Shown here: in pieces, positions 28,393 through 37,046 of the stretch
How the letters are laid out: every line of letters starts with the position of its first letter
How positions within the stretch are numbered: position 1 is the stretch's first letter
From: Solirubrobacter pauli
GTDB taxonomy: Bacteria; Actinomycetota; Thermoleophilia; Solirubrobacterales; Solirubrobacteraceae
DNA: 64,000 nucleotides
Reading direction: 5' to 3'
NCBI RefSeq assembly: GCF_003633755.1
Contig: NZ_RBIL01000001.1
Location: forward strand, 1,163,426-1,227,425
Translations under genes and position numbers: made by a program
The notes under the pieces: model-generated
What the model was told of the DNA's origin: nothing
What the model saw: only the letters and a program-made list of their open reading frames with translations
Database searches by the model: none

Positions 28393-30041
28393 TAAGCGGA
28401 AGGTACTCGATCGATCAACGCGCGGATCTTCTCCTCGGGCAGCGCCACGCGCAGCGCCCACGAGTAGATGCCCGCGCTGAAGATGATCACCGCGGCCATG
28501 TCCCACCACAGCGGGAAGATCGGGTGCTCGAGCGGCCCGAAGTCGCTCAGGTAGACGATCAGCCCGAGGCCGACCAGGTAGACCGGCAACCACGGCGCCG
28601 AGCGCAGCTCGAACTCCGGTCGCACCGGGTTCAGCCGCAGCACGTGGTTGAGCGTGAGGATCACGTAGCCGAGCAGGATCGCGACGCCCAACTTCCAGTC
28701 GGTGGTCCAGCCCGACCACAGGATCAGCAGGTTGGCGACCGCGAACGCCGCCGGGCCGAGCACCCGCGCGGCGGGCAGCCGGTACGGCCGCTCGGCGTCG
28801 GGCACCTTGGCGCGGAGCACGCCGAGCGCGAGCGGCGCGCCCGCGTACATCAGCACGCTGGCGCTGGTGATCAGGCCGACGAGCGAGCGCCACGACGGGA
28901 ACGGGAGGAAGCACACGCAGCCGACGACGAACGCGGTGAGCAGCCCGACCCACGGCACGCCGCGGCGGTCGGTGGTCTCGTACGCGCTCGGGATGTACCC
29001 GTTGCGGCTCAGCCCGTAGGACACGCGCGACGCGCCCGTCGTGTAGATCAGGCCGGTGCCGCCCGGGGAGACGACCGCGTCGATGTAGAGGATCGTCGCC
29101 AGCCAGCCGAGCCCGGCGAGCGTCGCCAGCTCGGCGAACGGGCCGCTGAAGGTCGTGAACGGCGAGCTCGCCCAGCTGATGCCGATCTGCGAGGCCGGCA
29201 GCGCGAGCAGGAACACGAGCTGCAGCAGGATGTAGATGACCGCGCCGATCGCGATCGCGCCGATCACGGCGCGCGGGATGTCGCGCTTGGGGTTGTGGCT
29301 CTCGCCCGCGAGCTGGTCGGCCTGCTCGAAGCCCAGCAGGGCGAACACGATGCCGCCGGTGGACACCGCGGCGAGCACGCCCGCGGCACCGCCGGGCGCG
29401 AAGCCGTCGGCCGCGTGGAAGTTGCCGAAGTGCAGCCCGGCGAACGCCAGCGCGATGATCGTCAGGACGGGCACGCCGACCTTCCACCACGTCGCCGCGC
29501 TGTTGGTGTTGGCGAGCTTGCGGACGCCGAGGAAGTTGATGGCCGTCAGCGCCGCCATCAGCAGCACGGCGACGACGATCCCGGTGGCGGTCAGCACGTT
29601 CTGCCCGTTTTTCACGTGCATCCAGTCGTGCGCGAACGAGTAGTGCTGGCTGTACTGGATGACCGCCATCACCTCGATCGGCGCGACCGTCGCGGCCTGC
29701 AACCACGAGAACCAGCCGAACGACGCGCCCACCGCGCCGCCGAACGTGTAGTGCGGGAACCGCGCCGTGCCGCCCGCCACCGGGTACATCGCGCCGAGCT
29801 CCGCGTGCACCAGCGCCAGCAGCAGGATCGCGATCGCCCCGATGCCCCAGGAGATGACCGCGGCGGGGCCGGCGATCGACAGCGCGCCCTGCGCGCCGAA
29901 CAGCCACCCCGATCCGATGATCGAGCCGCCGGACGCCCACAGCAGGCCGATGAACCCGATCTCGCGTCGCAGCCCGGGACGGCCGGGCCGCTCGCGGGAC
30001 GACGGGAAGGGTGCCTGGTGGGTGGTGATCGTCTCGGCCAT
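28392..30041 (-). CDS. APC-superfamily permease
   Basis: A protein of 549 aa with about twelve membrane helices. Helix 1 carries the APC motif GGSIIGSGWLFGA, helix 6 region has GFEQADQLAGESHNPKRDIPRA, the usual loop after helix 6. It is a secondary carrier for amino acids or related nitrogen compounds. The neighbours suggest a hydantoin, pyrimidine or N-carbamoyl compound as cargo, which is inference. ATG 30041 is chosen because it directly precedes the first helix region. A perfect GCAGCC/GGCTGC hairpin lies at 30042-30055, just upstream of the start. Confidence 0.88.
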   Translation of the reverse strand: MAETITTHQAPFPSSRERPGRPGLRREIGFIGLLWASGGSIIGSGWLFGAQGALSIAGPAAVISWGIGAIAILLLALVHAELGAMYPVAGGTARFPHYTFGGAVGASFGWFSWLQAATVAPIEVMAVIQYSQHYSFAHDWMHVKNGQNVLTATGIVVAVLLMAALTAINFLGVRKLANTNSAATWWKVGVPVLTIIALAFAGLHFGNFHAADGFAPGGAAGVLAAVSTGGIVFALLGFEQADQLAGESHNPKRDIPRAVIGAIAIGAVIYILLQLVFLLALPASQIGISWASSPFTTFSGPFAELATLAGLGWLATILYIDAVVSPGGTGLIYTTGASRVSYGLSRNGYIPSAYETTDRRGVPWVGLLTAFVVGCVCFLPFPSWRSLVGLITSASVLMYAGAPLALGVLRAKVPDAERPYRLPAARVLGPAAFAVANLLILWSGWTTDWKLGVAILLGYVILTLNHVLRLNPVRPEFELRSAPWLPVYLVGLGLIVYLSDFGPLEHPIFPLWWDMAAVIIFSAGIYSWALRVALPEEKIRALIDRVPSA

Positions 30042-30132
30042 GCAGCCAAGGCTGCGGCGACCGATGATGAGCCCGCATCCGCCGATCGGATGATCGAGCG
30101 AAGCGTTCATCTGCGCGCGGCATCTTCGAACC

Positions 30133-30621
30133 ATGAGCTCGCTCGCCGCCTGGCTGCACGACGGACCGGTGCAGAACCTGATCGTGGCCGACCAGGAGCT
30201 GGCGGCCGGGGACGTCGAGCGGGCGCGCACGATCCTGCGCGCCACGATCGCCGACCTGCGCGGCGCGCTCGCGGACGGTCCGCGCGAGCCGGTTCCGGCC
30301 GGCGACGACGTGCTGCTCAGCGTCGCGCGCGAGCTGCTGACCAACGTCACCCGGCACGCGGAGGCGCACCGCGTGGTGCTCGAGGTCACCGACGACGGCC
30401 GCGGCTTCGCGGGGGCGCCCGCGGCCGGGCACCTCGGGCTGGCGCTGGTGGCCGAGCGCGTCCGCAGCGCGGGCGGTCAGCTGCGGATCGACTCCGCGCC
30501 GGGCGCGGGGACGCGCGTGCGGGTCGTCATTCCAACAGGCCGCGCCGCATCGCCTCCGCGACGGCCGCCGCGCGGTCGCCGACGCCCAGCTTCTCGTACA
30601 GGTGCGCGAGGTGCGTCTTGA
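30133..30621 (+). CDS. miniature NarL-type histidine kinase
   Basis: Only 162 aa. It begins directly at the phospho-acceptor helix (AAWLHDGPVQNLIVA, His9) and goes on to a short ATPase domain with N box RELLTNVTRHA near 74, G1 DDGRGF near 98 and G2 GHLGLALVAERV near 109. The kinase fold ends near residue 135. The last 26 residues are Arg/Pro-rich and lie antisense to the end of the response regulator gene. No sensor, membrane helix or full dimerisation domain exists, so signal input must come from a partner or another kinase. It faces tail-to-tail its likely partner regulator at 30527. Confidence 0.85.
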   Translation: MSSLAAWLHDGPVQNLIVADQELAAGDVERARTILRATIADLRGALADGPREPVPAGDDVLLSVARELLTNVTRHAEAHRVVLEVTDDGRGFAGAPAAGHLGLALVAERVRSAGGQLRIDSAPGAGTRVRVVIPTGRAASPPRRPPRGRRRPASRTGARGAS

Positions 30622-31135
30622 CCGTCGCCGTGCTCAAGTACAGCTCCTGGGCGATCGCGGGCGCGGTCTTGCCCGCCGCGATCCGGTCGAGGATCTCGCG
30701 CTCGCGGTCGCTGAGCAGCGGACGCTCACCGTCGAGCTCACGGCCTTGGATCTCGCCGAACAGCCCCGCCTGCAGGCTCGGGTCGAGCACGTGCTCTCCG
30801 CGCCCCACGGCGGCGATGGCGTCGCAGATCGCGTCACGCCCGGCGTCCTTGGAGAAGTAGCCGGCCGCGCCGGCCGCGACCGCCGCGTACACGAGCGCGC
30901 TGTCCGTCGCTGCCGACAGCACCAGCACCGGCACCGAGGAGCGGCCGATCACCTCGAGCCCGGAGAGCCCGGGCATCCGCAGGTCCACCACGGCGACGTC
31001 CGGCGCGTGGCGGCGGATCCCCGCGAGCGCCTCCCGCCCGTCCGCGGCCTGCCCGACCAGCTCGAAGCGCGCGTTCACCGCGCGTGCGAGCCCATCTCGG
31101 AACAGCGGATGGTCGTCCGCGATCAGCACTCGCAT
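30527..31135 (-). CDS. NarL/FixJ-type response regulator
   Basis: A protein of 202 aa. Receiver: acidic pair ADDHP at 6-10, phospho-Asp in VVDLRMPG near 51, Lys in YFSKDAG near 95. Output: LuxR-type helix-turn-helix LSDREREILDRIAAG...TVKTHLAHLYEKLGV. The likely partner kinase is encoded convergently and the two genes overlap by 95 bp. It may control the surrounding permease and dihydropyrimidinase genes, but no binding site was identified. Confidence 0.93.
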   Translation of the reverse strand: MRVLIADDHPLFRDGLARAVNARFELVGQAADGREALAGIRRHAPDVAVVDLRMPGLSGLEVIGRSSVPVLVLSAATDSALVYAAVAAGAAGYFSKDAGRDAICDAIAAVGRGEHVLDPSLQAGLFGEIQGRELDGERPLLSDREREILDRIAAGKTAPAIAQELYLSTATVKTHLAHLYEKLGVGDRAAAVAEAMRRGLLE

Positions 31136-31165
31136 GCGTACGAGGCTGACCGCGGAAGATGAGGC

Positions 31166-32545
31166 TCAGCCCAGCGCCGGCTCGAACAGCGACCGCTTGA
31201 GGAAGCGCCCGCGGCCGGGCTCGGAGACGACCTGGCCGTCGGCGTAGACCGTGTCGCCGCGGGAGAAGACGAAGCGGGGCTTGCCCTGCACCTCCCAGCC
31301 CTCGAACGGGTCGTAGTCGACGTTCATGACGTGCGTCTCCGCGCTGATCGTGTGCTTGACCTCGGGGTCGAAGACGACGATGTCCGCGTCGAAGCCCGGG
31401 GCGATCGCGCCCTTCTTGTCGAGGCCGAAGATCCGCGCCGGGCCCCAGCTGCCGTGGCGGACGACGTCGACGATGTCCATGTGGCCCTCGCGGACGCTGC
31501 GGTCGTAGAGCAGGGTCAGCCGGTGCTCGATCGCGGGGAGCCCGTTCGGGATCTTCGTGAAGTCGCCGAGGCCGAGCTCCTTCTGCTCCTTGAAGTTGAA
31601 GGGGCAGTGGTCGGTGCTGATGCCCTGGAGCGCGCCCTGGCGCAGCGCCTGGTAGAGCACGTGCTGGTTGTAGGCCTCGCGCAGCGGCGGGGAGCAGACG
31701 TACTTGGCCCCTTCGAAGCCGGGGCGGTCCAGGTCCTCGACGGTCAGGTAGAGGTACTGGATGCAGGTCTCGCCGAAGATCGGCAGCCCGCGGTCACGCG
31801 CGGCCTGGATCTCCTTGACCGCCTCCTCGCAGGTGACGTGCACGACGAACAGCGGCCGGCCCGTCCACTCCGCCAGCCGGATCGCGCGCGACGTCGCCTC
31901 GCCCTCCACCTCGGGCGGCCGCGTGGACGCGTGGAACTTCGGGTCGGTGTCCCCGCGCTCGAGCGCTTCCTTCTGGTAGCGGACGACCGCGTCGCCGTTC
32001 TCGCAGTGCACCATCACGAGCCCGCCGGTCTTGCCCGTCTGCTCGAGCACGGCGATGAACTGCTCGTCGTCGACCATCAGCGCGCCCTTGTAGGCCATGA
32101 AGACCTTGAACGAGGTCACGCCCTCGGCGACGCACTGCTCCATCTCGGCCACGACCTCGGGCCGCGCGTCGGTGATCGCGCAGTGGAAGCCGTAGTCGAT
32201 GTGCGCCGCGCCGTCGGCGCGGCCGTGCCACTCGGCCAGCGCGTCCTTCAAGGACCCACCGACGTACTGGATGCAGAAGTCGACGATCGACGTCGTGCCG
32301 CCCGCGGCGGCGGCCGCCGTGCCGGTGTCGTAGTCGTCGCAGCTCCAGGTGCCGCCGAACGGCATCGAGAGGTGCGTGTGGTTGTCCACCAGGCCCGGCA
32401 GGACCAGGCAGCCAGAGGCGTCGATCTCCTCGTCGCCGGACAGGCCGGTGCCGACCGCGACGATCGCCTCGCCGTCGATGAGCACGTCCGCGTCGAACGC
32501 GTCGGTGGCGGTGACGACCCGCCCACCCCGGATGAGCCGTGTCAT
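31166..32545 (-). CDS. dihydropyrimidinase / D-hydantoinase
   Basis: A protein of 459 aa of the cyclic amidohydrolase superfamily. The dinuclear metal site is complete: HTHLSMPF near 57 (HxH), the carboxylated Lys in SFKVFMAYKGALM near 147, His in MVHCENG near 180, His in FVVHVTCEEA near 236, and Asp in STDHCPF near 312. It opens the ring of dihydrouracil, dihydrothymine or 5-substituted hydantoins. The product would be a substrate for the M20 enzyme at 26195. The start codon lies 23 nt from that of the divergent DUF427 gene. Confidence 0.95.
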   Translation of the reverse strand: MTRLIRGGRVVTATDAFDADVLIDGEAIVAVGTGLSGDEEIDASGCLVLPGLVDNHTHLSMPFGGTWSCDDYDTGTAAAAAGGTTSIVDFCIQYVGGSLKDALAEWHGRADGAAHIDYGFHCAITDARPEVVAEMEQCVAEGVTSFKVFMAYKGALMVDDEQFIAVLEQTGKTGGLVMVHCENGDAVVRYQKEALERGDTDPKFHASTRPPEVEGEATSRAIRLAEWTGRPLFVVHVTCEEAVKEIQAARDRGLPIFGETCIQYLYLTVEDLDRPGFEGAKYVCSPPLREAYNQHVLYQALRQGALQGISTDHCPFNFKEQKELGLGDFTKIPNGLPAIEHRLTLLYDRSVREGHMDIVDVVRHGSWGPARIFGLDKKGAIAPGFDADIVVFDPEVKHTISAETHVMNVDYDPFEGWEVQGKPRFVFSRGDTVYADGQVVSEPGRGRFLKRSLFEPALG

Positions 32546-32568
32546 CCCCGGAAGCGTACTGGTGATGT

Positions 32569-33030
32569 ATGGAACGTGTTTGGGACTACCCGCGGCCGCC
32601 GGCGGTCGTGCCGTGCGAGCGGCGCGTCCGGGTCGAGCTGGACGGCGAGGTCGTGGCCGACTCCACCCGTGCGCTGCGCGTGCTGGAGACGAGCCACCCG
32701 CCGGTGATCTACATCCCGCCCCACGACGTCGTGGACGGGTGGCTCGTGCCGAGCCGCAAGCGCACCAGCTGGTGTGAGTTCAAGGGCCGCGCGCACTACT
32801 TCTACGCCGCGACCCGCTCGGACGAGCGCCCGGTCGCCTGGACCTACCACGACCCCTCGCCGGGCTACGAGGCCCTCAAGGGCCACATCGCCTTCTACCC
32901 GGCCCGGGTCGACGCCGCCTACCTCGACGACGAGCGCGTCGAGGCCCAGGACAGCGACTTCTACGGCGGCTGGATCACCAGCGACCTGGTGGGCCCGTTC
33001 AAGGGCCCAGCAGGCACGCTCGGCTGGTGA
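32569..33030 (+). CDS. DUF427 family protein
   Basis: A protein of 153 aa with the DUF427 beta fold: RVRVELDGEVVADSTRALRVLE near the N-terminus, PVIYIPPHDV, SRKRTSWCEFKGRAHYF and VAWTYHDPSPGYEALKGHIAFYP. The biochemical role is unknown. The family is small, cytosolic and common in actinobacteria. Its TGA is followed with no gap by the stop codon of the convergent secreted-protein gene. A second in-frame-unrelated ATG at 32565 shows how little leader exists. Confidence 0.9.
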   Translation: MERVWDYPRPPAVVPCERRVRVELDGEVVADSTRALRVLETSHPPVIYIPPHDVVDGWLVPSRKRTSWCEFKGRAHYFYAATRSDERPVAWTYHDPSPGYEALKGHIAFYPARVDAAYLDDERVEAQDSDFYGGWITSDLVGPFKGPAGTLGW

Positions 33031-33429
33031 CTAGCGCGCGAAGGTCAGCGTACCCGTGACGGGACCGAACTTCGTGACCTCGTAGCCGTCGACGTAGACG
33101 CGCGTGACGGTGGAGCCGGCGTAGAGCGCGATCGTCTTCGCCGGCACGCCGGCGGACGGCTGCTTGTACCAGTCGGTGGCCTTGCCGTCGTTCATGCGCA
33201 GCTTGACCTTCGAGCCCGCCAGGCCGCCGGAGATCTCGCCCTTGTACTGGTTCTTGCAGCCGTTCTCGTACAGGTGCAGCGTCGACGCGCCGATCTTCTT
33301 CGTCGCGACCTGCATGAAGACGGTGGTCGAGCAGGCGGCGTTGGACGCCGGAGCCGCGAGCGTCGAACCCGCGGCGACGGCCAGCACCGTCGTCGCAGCG
33401 GCCAGGGACCGCCGAAGCGTGAACTGCAT
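33031..33429 (-). CDS. small secreted protein, unknown function
   Basis: A protein of 132 aa from ATG 33429 with a GGAGGGGAGA ribosome site. The N-terminal signal peptide (MQFTLRRSLAAATTVLAVAAG, cleavage near Ala31) precedes a mature part of about 100 residues with two Cys that may pair. The pattern GASTLHLYENGCKNQYKG slightly recalls DUF2690 exported proteins, but the match is too weak to name. No catalytic motif. Confidence 0.75.
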   Translation of the reverse strand: MQFTLRRSLAAATTVLAVAAGSTLAAPASNAACSTTVFMQVATKKIGASTLHLYENGCKNQYKGEISGGLAGSKVKLRMNDGKATDWYKQPSAGVPAKTIALYAGSTVTRVYVDGYEVTKFGPVTGTLTFAR

Positions 33430-33521
33430 GGGTGTCTCCCCTCCGAGCCGGCGCGGCCCCCTGCCGCGCCGAAGGAGGCGGCATCCTCCCAGATCCGGAG
33501 GACGAGACCGCGCCAGGCTCG

Positions 33522-35219
33522 CTAAGTGATCTGGTAGACCGGTCCGTCTCCGCCTTCGGGCGGGGTGAGCCGGCCGCCCTTGGCGGTGATCGCGCCGCAC
33601 TGGACGCAGTTGGAGGGGTTGACGATCAGGTCGACCATCCCTTCAGCCGGCGCGTCCTCGGGCACCTCGTAGACGCCGGCCGGGCACATGTAGGTCCACG
33701 CGTCGGCGACCTCCCGCGGGACGCGCTGCTGGATCTTGATGTGCGACGGCGCGTCGTCGCGGGTCGCGTTGCCGGTCAGGAAGACGCCGCTCAGCTTGTC
33801 GAACGTGTACTTGCCGTCCGGCTTCGGATAGCGCTCCTCGCGGCCCGAGTAGCGCAGTGGCGCCTCGGCGTCGCGGTGCGTCGGCCAGTGCCCGCCCGGG
33901 AAACGGCCCTTGGTGAGGACCATCGCGTTCGTCAGCGCGCCGCCGACGACGAGGCCCTTGCCGAACGGCTGCTTCATGTTGCGCGACTCGTAGAGCTCCT
34001 GGCCCATCTTGGACTTGTAGACCGCGTCCTCGTAGCCCTTGAAGTCGGACGAGCCGGCCTTGAGCTGCTGGTAGATGGTCTCGGCGGCGAGCCGGCCCGA
34101 CTCGATCGCGTAGTGGATGCCCTTGAGCTTGGGCACGTTGACCATCCCGCCCGCGTCGCCGGCGATGACCATGCCCGGCGCGTGCAGCTTGGGCATCGCC
34201 CAGTAGCCGCCCTCGGGGATCGCCTTCGCGCCCCAGGCGACGCGCTTGCCATCGCCGAGGATCTTCTTGACGAGCGGGTGCAGCTTGAACTCCTGCAGCA
34301 CGTCGTGGACGGAGAAGCGCGCGTCGGTCCAGTCGAGGCCGGTGACGAAGCCGATCGAGACCTTCGGCGTCTCGCCCTCGCGGTTCATGCCGTAGATCCA
34401 CGAGCCGCCGAACTCCTGCCACTTCGCACCGGCGCGCAGCGGCCAGCCGAGCGTGTGGACGACCTTGTCGAACGGCTGCTCGACCTCCCACACCTCCTTG
34501 ACGCCGAGCGCCCACACCTGCGGGTCCTTCGGCGCGAGGTCGAGCGCTTTCAGGGCGGCGCCGGTGAGGTGCCCCCAGCAGCCCTCGGCGAGCACGGTGG
34601 CCTGGGCCATCACGTCGCTGCCGGGCTCGAAGTTGCCCTTCTCGCCGCCGGACTTGTCGCGACCCTTGTCGCCCGTGCGGACGCCGACGACCTTGCCCTC
34701 CTCGACCAGGAGCTTGTCGCCCGTGGTCTCGGTGAGGATGTAGGCGCCCAGCTCCTCCGCCTTCTCGCCCAGCCAGCGGTTGAGCTCGGCGACGGAGACG
34801 ACGTAGTTGCCGTGGTTCCTGAAGGGCGGCGGCGTCGGCTTCAAGGGAACCGCGCGCTTGCGGTTCGGCATGAAGTACACCGTCTCGCGCTTGACCTCGC
34901 CGTAGTGCGGCCACGAGTCGTCGTCCGGGAGCAGCTCCCGGATCGCGCTCGGGTTCATGACCCCGCCCGAGAGCTGATGCGCCCCCGCGACCCGGCCCTT
35001 CTCGATCACGGCCACGGGCACCTCGCCGAGGCGCTCGGTGAGCTCCTCGTCGTCGGCCAGCAGCTGCAGCAGGCGGATGGCGCAGGCCAGCCCGGCCTGC
35101 CCGCCGCCGACGATCGCGACGCCGACCTCGATCCGCTCGTCCGGATCGTCCGTCGGCGGGCCGACGAACTCCGCCGCCGAGTCGACCGGCGGCGGGAACT
35201 CGCTGGGGGCGCGGTTCAC
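33522..35219 (-). CDS. electron-transfer flavoprotein dehydrogenase (ETF:quinone oxidoreductase)
   Basis: A protein of 565 aa from GTG 35219. FAD site VAIVGGGQAGLACAIRL near 35; family blocks HQLSGGVMNP, IAGDAGGMVNVPKLKG and HIKIQQRVPREVADAW are intact. It takes electrons from reduced ETF and passes them to membrane quinone. The C-terminal ferredoxin-like part has CPAGVYE and NCVQC, but where the animal and proteobacterial enzymes have the fourth cluster cysteine (CxxCxxC) this protein reads CVQCGAIT. Only three of four Fe-S ligands are cysteine. It follows etfA after 1 nt. Confidence 0.93.
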   Translation of the reverse strand: MNRAPSEFPPPVDSAAEFVGPPTDDPDERIEVGVAIVGGGQAGLACAIRLLQLLADDEELTERLGEVPVAVIEKGRVAGAHQLSGGVMNPSAIRELLPDDDSWPHYGEVKRETVYFMPNRKRAVPLKPTPPPFRNHGNYVVSVAELNRWLGEKAEELGAYILTETTGDKLLVEEGKVVGVRTGDKGRDKSGGEKGNFEPGSDVMAQATVLAEGCWGHLTGAALKALDLAPKDPQVWALGVKEVWEVEQPFDKVVHTLGWPLRAGAKWQEFGGSWIYGMNREGETPKVSIGFVTGLDWTDARFSVHDVLQEFKLHPLVKKILGDGKRVAWGAKAIPEGGYWAMPKLHAPGMVIAGDAGGMVNVPKLKGIHYAIESGRLAAETIYQQLKAGSSDFKGYEDAVYKSKMGQELYESRNMKQPFGKGLVVGGALTNAMVLTKGRFPGGHWPTHRDAEAPLRYSGREERYPKPDGKYTFDKLSGVFLTGNATRDDAPSHIKIQQRVPREVADAWTYMCPAGVYEVPEDAPAEGMVDLIVNPSNCVQCGAITAKGGRLTPPEGGDGPVYQIT

Positions 35220-35220
35220 G

Positions 35221-36192
35221 CTACGCGCCCTTCTTCGCCTTCACGGCCTCGGTGAGCTTGGGCACGATCTTGTTCAGGTCGCCGACGATGCCGAGGTCGG
35301 AGAACTCGAAGATCGGCGCGTTGGAGTCCTTGTTGATGGCGACGATGTTCTCGCTCGCCTGCATGCCGACCTTGTGCTGGATGGCGCCGGAGATGCCCGC
35401 CGCCAGGTAGAGCTTGGGCGACACGGTCTTCCCCGTCTGGCCGATCTGCGCCGAGTACGAGTACCAGCCCGCGTCGACCACCGCACGCGTCGCCGCGACG
35501 GCACCGCCGAGCGCGCCGGCGAGCTCCTCGAGCGCGTCGAAGCCCTCCTTCTTGCCGAGGCCGCGACCCCCGGCGACGAGGACGTCGGCGTCCTCGATGT
35601 TGACGTCCGCGCCGCGCTGCTCGCCGCGCTGGACCATCTTCGCCTTCAGGCTGTGCGCCTTGAACTCGACCGGCAGGTCCTCGACGGTGGCCGTGCCGCC
35701 GGTCTCGGCGACCTCGAACGCGTTCAGGCGGCCGATGATCACGCCGACGCCCGAGCGGTAGTGCACCGAGGAGATCTGCGAGTCCTGCAGGATCGGGCGC
35801 TCGGCGACGAGCTTGCCCTCCTCCACGCGCACGCTGGTGACCTCCATGCACACGCCGGCGTCCAGGCGCGCGGCGAGGCCGGCGCCGATCTCGAAGCCGA
35901 GCAGGCCGCCGCCGAACAGCGCGTACTCGTGGCCACCGGCGGCGATGGCCGCCTCCATGGCGTCCACGACCGGCTGCGCGAGGCCCTCGGGCCCCTCGAC
36001 GCGGTAGACCTTCGAGGCGCCGTAGTTGCCCAGCTGCCCCGCGAGGTCGTCCGACACGCCCTCGCCGATGACGATCGCGTGGCACTCGGTGCCGAGCTGC
36101 TGCGCCAGGCGCGCGCCCTCGGAGACCGCGCCGAGCGAGTTCTTGTTGAACGCGCCCTCGTAGTGCAGCGCGTAGACCAGGATGCCGCTCAT
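35221..36192 (-). CDS. etfA: electron-transfer flavoprotein subunit alpha
   Basis: A protein of 323 aa. ATG 36192 overlaps the etfB stop by ATGA and has an AGGA site upstream, so this start is preferred to the one 27 nt earlier. The C-terminal FAD-binding domain shows VAGGRGLGKKEGF, SYSAQIGQTGKTVSPKLY and AAGISGAIQHKVGMQ. With EtfB it forms the soluble dimer that collects electrons from acyl-CoA dehydrogenases. Confidence 0.97.
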   Translation of the reverse strand: MSGILVYALHYEGAFNKNSLGAVSEGARLAQQLGTECHAIVIGEGVSDDLAGQLGNYGASKVYRVEGPEGLAQPVVDAMEAAIAAGGHEYALFGGGLLGFEIGAGLAARLDAGVCMEVTSVRVEEGKLVAERPILQDSQISSVHYRSGVGVIIGRLNAFEVAETGGTATVEDLPVEFKAHSLKAKMVQRGEQRGADVNIEDADVLVAGGRGLGKKEGFDALEELAGALGGAVAATRAVVDAGWYSYSAQIGQTGKTVSPKLYLAAGISGAIQHKVGMQASENIVAINKDSNAPIFEFSDLGIVGDLNKIVPKLTEAVKAKKGA

Positions 36193-36983
36193 GCCAGGAG
36201 CTTCCTCTCGTCCAGCCACGCGACGATCTTCTCGACCGTCTCGTTCGTGTCCTCGTCCTCGATGATCTGGCCGGCGGCCTTGGCGGGCGGCGCGGCGAAC
36301 TCGCTGCAGTGGGCGCGCGCGTTGTCGTAGCCGACGCGACCGGCCTCGATGCCGACGTCGCCGGCGGCCTTGGTCTCCAGCGGCTTCTTCTTGGCGCCCA
36401 TGATCGCCTTCAGCGACGGGTAGCGCGGCTCGTTGATCGCGTCACCGACGGAGATCACGGCCGGCAGCTCCACCTGGACGGTGTCGTAGCCGTACTCGGC
36501 CTGGCGCTCGCAACGCAGCGCGCCGCCCTCGACGTCGATCTTGATGACCTGCGTAAGCGACGGCATCTGCAGGTGGTCGGCGACCACGGCGCCGATCGTG
36601 TAGCACTCGCCATCGTCGGACTGCTGGCCCAGCAGCACGAGATCCGGGTTCTCGGAGGCGAGCACCTGCGCGAGCGCGTAGCCCGTGCCGTTCACGTCCG
36701 AGCCCGCGAGCGCGTCGTCGCTCAGGTGCACCGAGCGGTCGGCGCCGAGCGAGACCGCCTTGGTGAGCGCGCGCTTGGCGCTCTCGGGCCCCATCGTGAC
36801 GGCGACCACCTCGTCGATCGAGAGGGCGCCGCCCTCCTTGAGCTGCATGGCCGCCTCGATGGCGTGCGTGTCGAACGGGTTGAGGTTCTTCTCCCCGCCT
36901 CGGTCCAGCCGCCCCGTCGAGGGGTTGATGCGCTTCTCGACGGCGGCGTCCGGCACCTCTTTGACCAGGACGCAGATCTTCAC
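36189..36983 (-). CDS. etfB: electron-transfer flavoprotein subunit beta
   Basis: A protein of 264 aa from GTG 36983, chosen because GAGGAG lies 9 nt upstream and the family begins with KICVLVKEVPD. The ETF beta signature region with VELPAVISVGDAINEPRYPSLKAIMGAKKKP is present. It holds AMP and shares the fold of EtfA. First gene of etfB-etfA-ETF dehydrogenase. A 16-bp perfect palindrome overlaps the probable promoter at 37031-37046. Confidence 0.97.
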   Translation of the reverse strand: MKICVLVKEVPDAAVEKRINPSTGRLDRGGEKNLNPFDTHAIEAAMQLKEGGALSIDEVVAVTMGPESAKRALTKAVSLGADRSVHLSDDALAGSDVNGTGYALAQVLASENPDLVLLGQQSDDGECYTIGAVVADHLQMPSLTQVIKIDVEGGALRCERQAEYGYDTVQVELPAVISVGDAINEPRYPSLKAIMGAKKKPLETKAAGDVGIEAGRVGYDNARAHCSEFAAPPAKAAGQIIEDEDTNETVEKIVAWLDERKLLA

Positions 36984-37030
36984 AGGCTCAACTCCTCGGA
37001 ACTCAGACTTTCTGACGCCATCGTAGCCGG

Positions 37031-37046
37031 TTGACTCGCGAGTCAA
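37031..37046. promoter_or_regulatory. perfect 16-bp palindrome, candidate operator of the etf operon
   Basis: TTGACTCGCGAGTCAA lies between the tetR 3' end (it covers the tetR stop codon) and etfB. Read toward etfB its first half TTGACT resembles a -35 hexamer, and TACGAT follows after 15 nt. A repressor bound here would cover the promoter. Confidence 0.6.
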
